A program made the translations under genes and the position numbers. The notes beneath the pieces are model-generated. The model was given only the letters and a program-made list of their open reading frames with translations, was not told the origin of the DNA and did no database searches. Shown piece after piece: positions 19,655-28,916 of a DNA stretch of 64,000 bases (positions within the stretch are counted from its first letter, which is position 1; every line of letters starts with the position of its first letter). The DNA is from Enterocytospora artemiae (lineage: Eukaryota; Microsporidia), in contig JASNGC010000001.1 of the NCBI GenBank assembly GCA_038659295.1, positions 372,001 to 436,000 on the forward strand, given 5' to 3'.

Positions 19655-20055
19655 TAGGTGGTGTGTAATACAACCAAATCATGAACAATTGACTTTTGGT
19701 TGTTGCTTTCTTTCATCAAATGCCAACCATCAAAACAAAATTGATTATTCTACATTACAAATAGAGCCAAAAATAGCATTCTCTTGGTTATTATAAAATT
19801 ATCCTGAATCCTCTTCAAATTGCAGCCAAAACCCTTTCTCTCAATTGAAACTGTTGTATCCCCTACTTCAACATAATGCAACAAGAGAAAAATAATAAAA
19901 TCTTATTTTCGAGATTTCCGTCTCAGGTAGCCTAAGATATTTGTGTGTTTTTTCTTGTATCTTATAATGCTATGCTGCACTTTTAAATTTTCATTCTTTT
20001 TAAAAATTTTTATTATTTGTTTTCTTGAATTATTTTTTAATTTTATTTTTCCCCT
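19655..20055. promoter_or_regulatory. 401-base AT-rich promoter region
   Basis: No gene was recognised on either strand. The last 90 bases before the plus-strand start are strongly T-rich with AAATTTT and AATTTT tracts and end in CCCCT-ATG, which looks like a strong promoter for the following gene. The left half holds several CAAAA/TTTTG runs without a clear repeat. Confidence 0.45.
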
Positions 20056-21072
20056 ATGCAAAATAACTATTTAAGAAAAGACCCACCCTCTTCTCAAGCA
20101 GGGGGTAATGATTTATCAGTAAATAATGCAAATCTGGCACAAAATAGCACAGCCCATCAGAATAAAAATGATCAGAGGATGTATTCCAGGAATCGAAGAA
20201 ATGAAATGTCAACGCATCCATATGGTCAGAACATGGAAACAGGCCATACCCCACCTAAATTCGAAAATCAAAATATTAGGCTAGGTTTTGAGGGGGGAAA
20301 TACTCCTTGTTATTCGCTAGATCCTTTGGACAAAGAACAGTACACGCATTTAACTGGCAAAGAAAATAACTCTAGAGATCTGTGCCAGCCAGCATTTGAT
20401 CCACTTAGAGAGACTTCAGACAAAAGATCATTTCATACAGAAGATGTAAATGATCCATATTCTCGCAGAAATAAAGTATTGGCATTTGTAGAAAAAGATC
20501 TTTTTATAATGAATCACTATGAACCAGCTCCATTTCGGAATCGTTCTCACGCCATTGAATGTATTATCCCTTATCATGTTTTTTCAGTCCCTGCAGATGA
20601 TTTAAAATACCTGGGCTCTGATGTGAAGATTAATCTTCTGAATGAGTTTGATAAATTGAAGGACAATGTGGAGAGGACTTTAGAAAAGATTCATTTCCGG
20701 ATTCCTCGTCGATCGATGCCCGTGGAAAGTGACTTACAGAACGGTATTGAAGATGTATCCCGATCTATTATGGACCAAGCATCCCTCATTGGTAATAATG
20801 ATCAGGATCAGCCAGTGAACCATGAGATTCCGTTTGATTTCAACTATAAGAACAATTCAGGTTTTACTGCACAGCTACTTCTCTTCCATGAGCAAAGGTA
20901 TTTTCATTCAAAGATTGACAAGTTGGAGAGAAGCTTTAAAAAGGAGAAGAAGATGAAGAAGAGACTCAAGAAATCTGAGTTTTTTGTTCGACTTAAGAGA
21001 CCAGATAATTTGTATGTTTATGGCCCTATCTACAAATTGCATATTAGATGTAGGAATAGATATCGAATATAA
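20056..21072 (+). CDS. GLTSCR1-domain-like protein
   Basis: A 338-residue protein with a disordered Asn/Gln/Ser-rich first 140 residues and a C-terminal ordered half. The segment FRNRSHAIECIIPYHVF matches the start of the GLTSCR1/BICRA domain, in which a short helix is followed by a Leu-Pro-Tyr-His-hydrophobic-Phe turn. In animals and fungi, proteins with this domain are subunits of SWI/SNF-family chromatin remodellers. The second half ends with a basic coiled-coil helix (Lys-Lys-Glu-Lys-Lys-Met-Lys-Lys). A remodeller subunit is therefore the working guess, resting on one motif. CCCC stands two bases before the ATG. Confidence 0.45.
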   Translation: MQNNYLRKDPPSSQAGGNDLSVNNANLAQNSTAHQNKNDQRMYSRNRRNEMSTHPYGQNMETGHTPPKFENQNIRLGFEGGNTPCYSLDPLDKEQYTHLTGKENNSRDLCQPAFDPLRETSDKRSFHTEDVNDPYSRRNKVLAFVEKDLFIMNHYEPAPFRNRSHAIECIIPYHVFSVPADDLKYLGSDVKINLLNEFDKLKDNVERTLEKIHFRIPRRSMPVESDLQNGIEDVSRSIMDQASLIGNNDQDQPVNHEIPFDFNYKNNSGFTAQLLLFHEQRYFHSKIDKLERSFKKEKKMKKRLKKSEFFVRLKRPDNLYVYGPIYKLHIRCRNRYRI

Positions 21073-21277
21073 AGTAAATATTGATTAAATTTTTAGTTTC
21101 ATTTTGTAATTTCAGAAAAGGAAATTGTTAAGATGGTTGTTGATATATTTTATTCCGATACCTGCGTCAGGGTTTGAGAATCAGTTTGTAAGCTCATGAA
21201 TTATAAGTTCTTATGGTTATTTTCCCACTTTCTTTGGATTCTATTCTCATTGGAACATCTTAAAATTTCACCCATAA

Positions 21278-22966
21278 ATGGTTTTGAGTGATATTTCAAC
21301 TGGTGGCTCCAAGATTGATAGAATCATCAGGCAAGTCTCCTCAATGAGCAGTGAAACCTTTAAATCCAACAAAGTGTATCTGTCTGTCAATGGACACAAG
21401 TTATTTTTGGACGAGGAGCATCAAATTATTCTTTTACAGGAATATGAAAAGAATCTTATGGATTTAGACACCAAATCTAAGGCGATCGCAGGAATTGAAG
21501 ATAGTGTAGGTGAGAAGACAAACCCGTCTGCACTTGATCAGTTGCTTCATGCCTCATCTCTCCCATCAATTAGAGGAATAGTAGGGCTTCCGGACATGCA
21601 TCAAGGATACCACTTTCCTGTTGGAACTGCAATAGCTGTTGATTTAGATTCTGAGAATGCGTGGATTTCACCTGAAGGTGTTGGGTTTGATATCAACTGT
21701 GGTGTTAGATGTATTAAATCCAATCTGGAGTATGACAGAGACACCCATTCTATCAAGGTACATGGTACTTCTGCAAAGTATTCCGGGAATATTTTCGAGA
21801 ATATTGCAGATGAGCTAAACAAGAGAATTTCTAGTGGAACAAAAGCATCTAGCATATCAATTTCAATAAAAGATCTAAACGATATACTAGATAATGGGCT
21901 CAAAGCCAAGATATTCGGAGAATTGGATACGGTTCCAGCATTTAATGGTGATGGCAAATACATTAACTGCACACCCAGTAATCGCATTGAATCAAGTGGC
22001 AGCTTGCCTGGAAACAATAAACTGATTTCACAAAAGGCAAAGGGTAGGGGTATCAACCTACTTGGTACTCTTGGATCAGGGAATCATTATTTGGAAATAC
22101 AGTATGTTGATGAAGTTTTTGATTACGATATTGCTCTGGAGTATGGATTAGAAATAAATCAGATTGTTATTTTTATCCATACTGGATCAAGAGGGTTAGG
22201 GCACGAAGTGTGTAGTAGTTTTATTAGTCAATCGAGAGGGGCTTATATACAAAACTTAAAGAACAATGATGAATATGGCCATAATAATGGGCCATTACCC
22301 GAGAACAGTACGGAGAGACCTCATTCTAACCCATTCTATAACAGCACAATCCCATTCAACTCTAAGGATGGACAACGATATTTTTCGGCAATGAATTCAG
22401 CAGCAAATTATGCATTTGCAAACAGAGAATTGATTTTTTGGTTGTCTTCGTATTCCATAAAAAGCTGCATTCCAGCAAGTAAATTCGAAACACTCTATGA
22501 CTGCTGTCATAATATTGCAAAGATCGAAAAAATTAAAGGATCAACTCTTTTAGTTCATCGAAAAGGTGCTTCCCGGGCAATCCCTTCCCAGGAGTTAGCA
22601 AACCATAGTGTAGACTCGGATTCAAACTGCGGCTTCACGCACCAGCCAATTCCTGTAGGTGGGTCTATGGCCACAGCCTCGTATATATTGGCTAGCAACA
22701 GCACTGAAAAGACATTTTATTCCACTTGCCATGGCTCTGGTCGACTAATTCCAAGATCGAAGGCAAAAGACCACTTCACTTACGAATGTATTGAAGAAGA
22801 AATGAATAGCCGGAAGATTGTCTTTAGATCACAAAGCCGTAAGGGGATTGTGGAGGAGGCAGGAGGATGCTACAAGGACATTGATAAAGTTGTTGATCAT
22901 TCGGAGATATCTGGATTGACCAAAAAGGTTGTGAAATTGAGACCCTTAATTGTAATAAAAGGATAA
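21278..22966 (+). CDS. RTCB: RtcB-type tRNA-splicing RNA ligase
   Basis: A 3'-phosphate (or 2',3'-cyclic phosphate) to 5'-OH RNA ligase that joins tRNA halves after intron removal. Active-site motifs are clear: GLPDMHQGYHFPVGTA, GFDINCGVR with the metal-binding Cys141, GTLGSGNHYLE, IHTGSRGLGH, and CHGSGR with the guanylylated His485. The C-terminal EEAGGCYKDID segment is also family-typical. At 562 residues it exceeds human RTCB (505) because of Asn/Ser-rich insertions near 160-265 and 325-365. The sequence is of archaeal/metazoan type. Budding yeasts instead use the unrelated ligase Trl1. The start has CCC five bases upstream of the ATG. Confidence 0.95.
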   Translation: MVLSDISTGGSKIDRIIRQVSSMSSETFKSNKVYLSVNGHKLFLDEEHQIILLQEYEKNLMDLDTKSKAIAGIEDSVGEKTNPSALDQLLHASSLPSIRGIVGLPDMHQGYHFPVGTAIAVDLDSENAWISPEGVGFDINCGVRCIKSNLEYDRDTHSIKVHGTSAKYSGNIFENIADELNKRISSGTKASSISISIKDLNDILDNGLKAKIFGELDTVPAFNGDGKYINCTPSNRIESSGSLPGNNKLISQKAKGRGINLLGTLGSGNHYLEIQYVDEVFDYDIALEYGLEINQIVIFIHTGSRGLGHEVCSSFISQSRGAYIQNLKNNDEYGHNNGPLPENSTERPHSNPFYNSTIPFNSKDGQRYFSAMNSAANYAFANRELIFWLSSYSIKSCIPASKFETLYDCCHNIAKIEKIKGSTLLVHRKGASRAIPSQELANHSVDSDSNCGFTHQPIPVGGSMATASYILASNSTEKTFYSTCHGSGRLIPRSKAKDHFTYECIEEEMNSRKIVFRSQSRKGIVEEAGGCYKDIDKVVDHSEISGLTKKVVKLRPLIVIKG

Positions 22967-23105
22967 ATGAATGATGCAGATTGATAAACTGTTGTGATGA
23001 TTTATTTTCTGGCACATTTAAACCACTCTAAAACAACTTGTGGCATTTCAAAACAGGTGGTTGCTTCATAAACATTAAACTTCCAACACAAATCACCCAA
23101 TATTT

Positions 23106-25271
23106 TCATTTATTACAGAAATTCTTTCTAAATAAATTGTAAAATACAGTATTTTCCAAAAGACTGCTGCACTCTTCAAAACTATTGTTTTTAAAGTATG
23201 CCAAGAGCGCAAGATTCAACTCTCCAGAGTCTCTGGCTCTTTCTGCAACAAAATCCAAGTACATCTTCTTTCCAAAGACATCTGCTAAGAACAATGATTT
23301 GATGTCATTCCCATTAAAAAAACACTCAGCCGCTTGCTCAAACCTGTATGCTCTTAAATAGGCATGGCCTAATTTATTATACTTTGCAGGAGAGGACGCA
23401 ATCTTGAAAGCCTCATCCAACTTCCCCAGCTTGATTAAGATTTCAAATCGTTGGTTGTCGTTGCTGCAAATCTCCAGTGCTTCACTATGCATCTGAAGAC
23501 TCTCGTAAAATGCGATTGCTTTGGTCTTCAGCGACTCTGGAACCTCCACCTTCAGGCCATTCAGAGTGTCAATTTGGAATCTGATAAACCTTGGATCAAA
23601 ATTGCAAACTCTGATATTCTTTTTACTCTTCTCGCTGTAAAATATTTTGTCATCAGAAACTGCAAAGATGTTCGCAACAAAAGAGTGATTATTATACACA
23701 TGGAACATGTTTTTTGTAAAAATTCCATAGTTTGTTCGAGTGGCTGTGGAATAAAAAATTACTGTGCCATTCCAAATTCCGTAAGACAGTATTGGCGGAA
23801 GACGTTCAATCACTTTAGAATTTTCTATATCATAGACCATGGTAGCATCGTCTGCCATCAGAAGGAAACACTCAGATACTTTTACCAGCGAACTACAAAA
23901 TGGCAGTTCAGTCCATCCACCATCACTTTTCGAATACAGCATCGTTTTGCTTTCATCAAAATCACTTACGGCAAAGGAGCTATGGTCACAATATAGCAGA
24001 GACAATGCATTTTCCACGTTATATGAGCTTTCAAGTTCGAAATTTTCATAATACTCTACTCTGGATTTTTGAGTATTTAAAACACAGAAGGAATCATTTC
24101 CTGTGAAGATACAGTCTTTTGCATACTCGATTTCCAATTTGTTCCTCATTCCCAATGTAGAATAAATTATAGTTGTATTATTTTCACAAATGGCAACTAA
24201 CTTGGAATTCCTTGAAAGTTCAAAGTTTTCAGATTTTATATCTCCAATCTCTCGGTGATGTCCCAACTCATTCACTTTAGTAACACACAACTTTCCCGAG
24301 TCAATAAAAAATATCTTGTTAGAGTTCAATACCATTCTTGATGACTCCTGGATTATCTTGAATGAAACCAACTCATTATCACACCCCACAAATATAGCTC
24401 CATTTTTCTCGCATGCGTCCCAAACCTTACCACTACAATATTTTACATCAATAGTCTTGAATTGTTCGTCATATATCTTTATTGAGTTATCAGATGATGC
24501 AGTAATAAAATATGAAATGTTGTTGGCAGAAATGGGCCTGATAGAATTAATCTGCCCCAGATGAGCTTTAAATGAATTCACCAAAACCCCCCTTAATCTA
24601 TCAAACACATCAACCACTCCATCATCATTTCCAGATGCAAAGCAGTCTTTGCTAACAAATGCAATTGCATTCAATCCACTCAGGGAGGAGGCTTTCACCC
24701 CTCCTATAAGCTTAACAACATTTTTATTGAAGCATGTGCTGATCCGCTTGGTGTGGAATATTGAATACTGCCTTATCTTACCATCCAAGGATGCTGTGTA
24801 GAATAGAGAACTGTCACTCAGATCAAACGCAGCGTCCATTACATAGTGCTTGGAGTCCTTGTAAATGTTCAGAATTGCAAAGTCGTTTGACTTATATTCC
24901 CATAGCTTGACGGTGTTATCGTCTGATGTTGATAGAAATCTACAGTTGGGCTCATCAACCACAATCTTTCGAATAAAATCAGCATGGGCAGGAATTCTTC
25001 TTAGAATTTGGAGCGATCCAGAATCTATTACAACTATTTCTCCATCATCGGTTCCAACAAGTATCACATCAACTGTCGGAAGAATAACAGCTGTTCTTAT
25101 GGCTGATTCTGTTACCTTACTAGATTTTTTTACTGCCAGTGTTGAAGGATCATAGAGAGTAATTTCTCCTGTAAAATGGCCTGCAATCAAATATGGATAC
25201 TTCTGGTGTGAGATAATGCACTTTATCTTTGACGTCTGCAAAACTGCCGCTGGATTTGTTTGGATTTCCAT
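23106..25271 (-). CDS. SEC27: Coatomer beta' subunit (COPI)
   Basis: A COPI coat component for Golgi-to-ER retrograde vesicles. The first 300 residues form a WD40 propeller in which FRONT-end repeats match beta'-COP, for example RTAVILPTVDVILVGTDDG and a SDDNTVKLWEY repeat. A second, more divergent propeller spans about 310-560, and an alpha-solenoid tail (580-721) with TPR-like pairs follows. Typical beta'-COP is about 890-905 residues, so the C-terminal part is trimmed. This is the one start where a GGG block (AAGGGCCTAA) replaces CCC. beta-COP is encoded at 58.8 kb. Confidence 0.9.
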   Translation of the reverse strand: MEIQTNPAAVLQTSKIKCIISHQKYPYLIAGHFTGEITLYDPSTLAVKKSSKVTESAIRTAVILPTVDVILVGTDDGEIVVIDSGSLQILRRIPAHADFIRKIVVDEPNCRFLSTSDDNTVKLWEYKSNDFAILNIYKDSKHYVMDAAFDLSDSSLFYTASLDGKIRQYSIFHTKRISTCFNKNVVKLIGGVKASSLSGLNAIAFVSKDCFASGNDDGVVDVFDRLRGVLVNSFKAHLGQINSIRPISANNISYFITASSDNSIKIYDEQFKTIDVKYCSGKVWDACEKNGAIFVGCDNELVSFKIIQESSRMVLNSNKIFFIDSGKLCVTKVNELGHHREIGDIKSENFELSRNSKLVAICENNTTIIYSTLGMRNKLEIEYAKDCIFTGNDSFCVLNTQKSRVEYYENFELESSYNVENALSLLYCDHSSFAVSDFDESKTMLYSKSDGGWTELPFCSSLVKVSECFLLMADDATMVYDIENSKVIERLPPILSYGIWNGTVIFYSTATRTNYGIFTKNMFHVYNNHSFVANIFAVSDDKIFYSEKSKKNIRVCNFDPRFIRFQIDTLNGLKVEVPESLKTKAIAFYESLQMHSEALEICSNDNQRFEILIKLGKLDEAFKIASSPAKYNKLGHAYLRAYRFEQAAECFFNGNDIKSLFLADVFGKKMYLDFVAERARDSGELNLALLAYFKNNSFEECSSLLENTVFYNLFRKNFCNK

Positions 25272-25540
25272 TTAGGCCCTTGCAAATAAAAGTTTTTATA
25301 TTTTTCAGAGAAAATGCTTTGTTTGAGTTGTTGTGGGGATTCTATGCGGTTGATAAAGACAAAAGATGAAATTTCGAGACAAGGATATATCTGGATAAAT
25401 CTAAGCTTCGGCTATTAAACAATTAATAGTAGTACAGGATATAATCCGAATATAGAACCATTAATGATGCCGATGGTATTTTTTTAGTAATACAAGATAG
25501 ACGAACTCATAGCCAATCATTGTTTGAAAAACAAGTTTTA

Positions 25541-25798
25541 TTACAAAGTATTTAGACACTCTTCCAGCCTTACCAAACAGTTGTTTACCTCCTCAACGTT
25601 CAAATTATTTTCCAATTCCTTATAAATTTTTTCACAGAGCTCTTGAATCTCTTCTTGAGTTTTTAAAGCACTGGCAAAATCACCTCTGATGATCATTTTT
25701 GGTGCAATTTCTTTCAGGATCTCGACAAAGGAATTGTATATGTTCAGGATATCGAGATTGTCGATGTAAAGACGCATCTCAGAGATTTTCTCCTGCAT
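25541..25798 (-). CDS. Small helical protein of 85 residues
   Basis: A short protein I do not recognise. It is almost entirely helical with heptad-like spacing and an acidic C-terminal half (Glu-Glu-Ile-Gln-Glu-Leu, then Glu-Leu-Glu-Asn). There is no signal peptide or cysteine pair. The gene is supported less by its length than by its start: an ATG preceded by CAGCCCCAGT, nearly identical to the lead of the Cfd1-like gene. It is flanked by about 180 bases to the next start and 270 bases to the previous one. A subunit of a larger helical complex is likely, but no family is assigned. Confidence 0.6.
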   Translation of the reverse strand: MQEKISEMRLYIDNLDILNIYNSFVEILKEIAPKMIIRGDFASALKTQEEIQELCEKIYKELENNLNVEEVNNCLVRLEECLNTL

Positions 25799-25982
25799 AC
25801 TGGGGCTGGAAAGCTAAACACCTTTTATTCCTAATATTTAAATACAATCTAGATAATCAAACGAGTATTAATGAAATTAAACACACAGAATACAGCATTA
25901 CAACACTTACATGGCTTAATTGTAGACTATTCTCCTTTACCTCCCTTTATGTCTCCTCAAAAATACAACCTAAACCCCCCTA

Positions 25983-28205
25983 ATGGTGATTTCTGTAACT
26001 GAAGTCAACAACGATGAAAACATTTATGTTCCACATTGTGACCCCAATTCTATTTTCAGTAGGACAAATCCATTGATTTCTGCACCAGCATGTCATAAAA
26101 TTCCAGATGTGGCAATTCTTGATCAAAAAAGAAACCTAATAGACGCTAATGTTGTCAGAGAACACTTTACAAACGAAGGCAGGCTGACTGAAATGCAAAT
26201 ACTCAAGATATTTCGGGATTCCGATGAAGTCTTGAAGACAGAGCCAAATTTGGTTTTTGTGGACAGGAAATGCTTTATTATTGGAGATATTCACGGCCAA
26301 TTCTACGACTTGCTGGCAATTTTGGACCAGTTTGATTTATCTAAAGACACTCTTGTTTTTCTAGGCGATTATGTTGACAGGGGCCAGTTTGGCTGTGAGG
26401 TGTATCTGTACCTCCTGCTGCTGAAGACTCACTATCCAGAAAGTATATTTCTGCTGCGTGGAAATCATGAAACTGAACGTATGACAACATACTTCACATT
26501 TAGATCAGAATGTATTCACAAGTATTCCGAAAGAATATACTACTCGTTTGTGGAGAGCTTCAACAATCTTCCATTGGCTGCCTGTATCCAAAATAGTGCA
26601 TACTGCTGCCATGGTGGAATATCAAAACACATGAATTTAATATCAGAAATCAATAAGATTGACAGGTTTAGGGAAGTTGTATATGAGGGGCTTTTCTGTG
26701 ACATCCTCTGGTCAGACCCAAATCCCAACTTCAGGCACGGAGAATCATTTTCCTATAACGATCGCAGGAGATGCTCCTCATTCTATTCAAAGGGAGATGT
26801 GATTAGCTTTCTTGATAGAAACAAGCTGAAGGTAATCATTAGAGGCCATGAGGTCCAGGAAAACGGATATGCTCTTCTAGATGAGTACAATGGCCATCCC
26901 GCTGTCTGTACTGTATTTAGTGCTCCTAACTATTGCGACTCCTATCAAAATCATGGGGGAATTGTGGAGTACGACAATGGAATACTGAATATTAGAAAGT
27001 TTACTGCTGTAAAACATCCATTCTGTCTGCCTGGACATGTCGATGGAATTAACTGGTCCTATCCGTTTGTTTGTGAGTCAATTTTGGACTTTTGGGTAGA
27101 CTTGTTAGATTCCATGGAAAAAATAAAGATCCATATGATGGATAGGATACCACAAGCAACAGACGATGAGCAGGCCCAGGACCATTCTCCAGAGATTGCA
27201 GAGGAGTTGAATGCTTCCCTCCCAGACAAAAACCATGAACATCAAATTGATGGGAAATTAGAGAGGACTTTAAAGTCTAATATGGAAATATCAGAGACTA
27301 TTGTAAATGAGGTGGTAGAAACATTAGAGAGTCAATATAACGAAGTATTTGCCAAAAACATGGTGCTTCTAAGAACAGAACGAGAATGTATTGATGAACT
27401 AGAGGATGAAGATTCCACACTAGATTGCTGCTCGCTGCGAAATAAAAACTCCAGAAACATGGGATTTGAAGAGGCTTTCGAAAAGGATAGACAAAATGAA
27501 GAGGCACAGGTGATAGATGATACCTCAGCCATTATGACTGTAGATATCTCTCCCTCTCTTCTGCCTACTGCTGTCAAAAGCATCAAAGTGCCTCTGGATA
27601 CATTCATGAACCAAATAGATGTGGTTCAAAACGATTTTTCGGAGCAGATTGTCGTTAATAATGGGAAAAAAGAAAATGTTCATCCGGGTAAAGATGGATA
27701 TTTGATTCTGAACAGCAATAGCAGAGCTAATGAATCCAAAAATGAAGATCTTATGACGGATAGTATCGACAAACTTTCTAATTCAGATAATAATTCTTCA
27801 AACTCTCTAGACACATTGGACTTAGAGTTACACAATAACTTGGGGAGTTCCAATGAGCAAGAAGCAGACATGAAGATTGAAAATGGGATTCAAAAACCTG
27901 CCAGAGAAACACAAACTTCCAGGCTGGAGACAAAGTCTGGAATTGATGATGAATATACAGAAGATTACAATCGACAACAGGAATCCAGCGATGCTCACAT
28001 AAACATACCTCTTGAAAATCTCTCTTTGAAATTAGATGATATGAATAATACTAAAAGCAATCCCTCAGAATTTCCAGACAGTACTGTCAAATCAACAAAG
28101 AATAATAAAGACAGCTCATACCTTAATATTGATAGAGACAATCAGACAGAAGTCGTTGAAGAAGCAATTAACAATAAAAAGGGAATCTTTAAGTATTTCT
28201 GTTAA
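25983..28205 (+). CDS. CNA1: Calcineurin A-type protein phosphatase with long tail
   Basis: A Ca2+/calmodulin-type Ser/Thr phosphatase (PP2B). Metal-site motifs are GDIHGQ (101), GDYVDRG (128) and RGNHE (159), followed by CHGG and a SAPNYCD segment. Calcineurin-specific features are KYSERIYYSF after the RGNHE block and the stretch ending RKFTAVKHPFCLPG, which leads into the regulatory-subunit-binding helix (about 360-385, WVDLLDSMEK). The remaining 355 residues are acidic, Ser/Asn-rich and apparently disordered, making the protein 740 residues against about 520 normally. I could not identify a calmodulin-binding or autoinhibitory helix by eye. The start follows CCCCCCTA. Confidence 0.9.
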   Translation: MVISVTEVNNDENIYVPHCDPNSIFSRTNPLISAPACHKIPDVAILDQKRNLIDANVVREHFTNEGRLTEMQILKIFRDSDEVLKTEPNLVFVDRKCFIIGDIHGQFYDLLAILDQFDLSKDTLVFLGDYVDRGQFGCEVYLYLLLLKTHYPESIFLLRGNHETERMTTYFTFRSECIHKYSERIYYSFVESFNNLPLAACIQNSAYCCHGGISKHMNLISEINKIDRFREVVYEGLFCDILWSDPNPNFRHGESFSYNDRRRCSSFYSKGDVISFLDRNKLKVIIRGHEVQENGYALLDEYNGHPAVCTVFSAPNYCDSYQNHGGIVEYDNGILNIRKFTAVKHPFCLPGHVDGINWSYPFVCESILDFWVDLLDSMEKIKIHMMDRIPQATDDEQAQDHSPEIAEELNASLPDKNHEHQIDGKLERTLKSNMEISETIVNEVVETLESQYNEVFAKNMVLLRTERECIDELEDEDSTLDCCSLRNKNSRNMGFEEAFEKDRQNEEAQVIDDTSAIMTVDISPSLLPTAVKSIKVPLDTFMNQIDVVQNDFSEQIVVNNGKKENVHPGKDGYLILNSNSRANESKNEDLMTDSIDKLSNSDNNSSNSLDTLDLELHNNLGSSNEQEADMKIENGIQKPARETQTSRLETKSGIDDEYTEDYNRQQESSDAHINIPLENLSLKLDDMNNTKSNPSEFPDSTVKSTKNNKDSSYLNIDRDNQTEVVEEAINNKKGIFKYFC

Positions 28206-28330
28206 TGAAATAAATGATTGAGAAAGCTCACCAATCAGGTCTTCTTTATTGCTGGATTCCTAAAGTCAGGGCTTATACTCTTATGTGTGCATTTTAACCC
28301 TACGAATTAAAATATTAAATTGGTATTTAT

Positions 28331-28765
28331 TTAAATTTTCTTTGGTTTCCAATTGGCAGCTACCACTCCAGTCTCCTTGTAGTACCTCAGTAATCTATGC
28401 AATCTGGAGTTCACTAGATTCAATCTATACTTAGAGTTGTTATCATTTCTATGGGATACCAAGTGGTGTCTGATTTCATTGGCTTTGTCCATTAATGCAT
28501 TCAAGTCTTCTGGAATGGCTGGAGCTGCATTGTTCTTCCTCAGAAATGCAACCAAATTCATGCCAAGAACATCCTTTGCATTACCCACACCATAACTATC
28601 CCTAAGAATCTTCCCAATCACGGAGGCCCCATTTCCTCTCTTCGATAAATGAATAATATCCTTCTCCATTTCCACAACAGGCTTTACCATGTTTGTTGGA
28701 ACGTAAGTGCTGAATGGTTTCATCGAAAGGCTCTTTCCCTTTCCGCTGGAGTGCATTCTAGCCAT
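28331..28765 (-). CDS. RPS13: 40S ribosomal protein uS15 (RPS13)
   Basis: A 144-residue small-subunit protein near the family length of 151. The N-terminal MARMHSSGKGKS and the C-terminal S15 signature (LVNSRLHRLLRYYKETG) are unmistakable. It binds 18S rRNA in the central domain. The start is preceded by AAATTTGTTCCCCAA, the ribosomal-class signal. It is divergent from the gene at 28917 with only 151 bases between the two starts. Confidence 0.97.
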   Translation of the reverse strand: MARMHSSGKGKSLSMKPFSTYVPTNMVKPVVEMEKDIIHLSKRGNGASVIGKILRDSYGVGNAKDVLGMNLVAFLRKNNAAPAIPEDLNALMDKANEIRHHLVSHRNDNNSKYRLNLVNSRLHRLLRYYKETGVVAANWKPKKI

Positions 28766-28794
28766 TTGGGGAACAAATTTTTCAAAATTTTTAA
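28766..28794 (-). promoter_or_regulatory. AAATTT + CCCC start-proximal signal of uS15
   Basis: On the minus strand two AAATTT-like tracts lead into CCCC two bases before the ATG, the same arrangement as at eS4 and RACK1. Confidence 0.7.
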
Positions 28795-28916
28795 GAAAGA
28801 TAGATGGTGGAAAAGCGGCCGATATGTTAGAGCTGCCGTCTGCATTTTCTGCAGGTGCTTTTATCAGTATGCAACACAGTTTGTTATTTCCAAATACTGC
28901 TTCTTAATTTTAGCCC

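Noticed and set aside
23451..23996. 181-codon plus-strand frame inside the beta'-COP gene
   Set aside because: It lies wholly antisense to a well-supported gene, is rich in His/Cys/Arg as expected of a shadow frame, and has no start signal.
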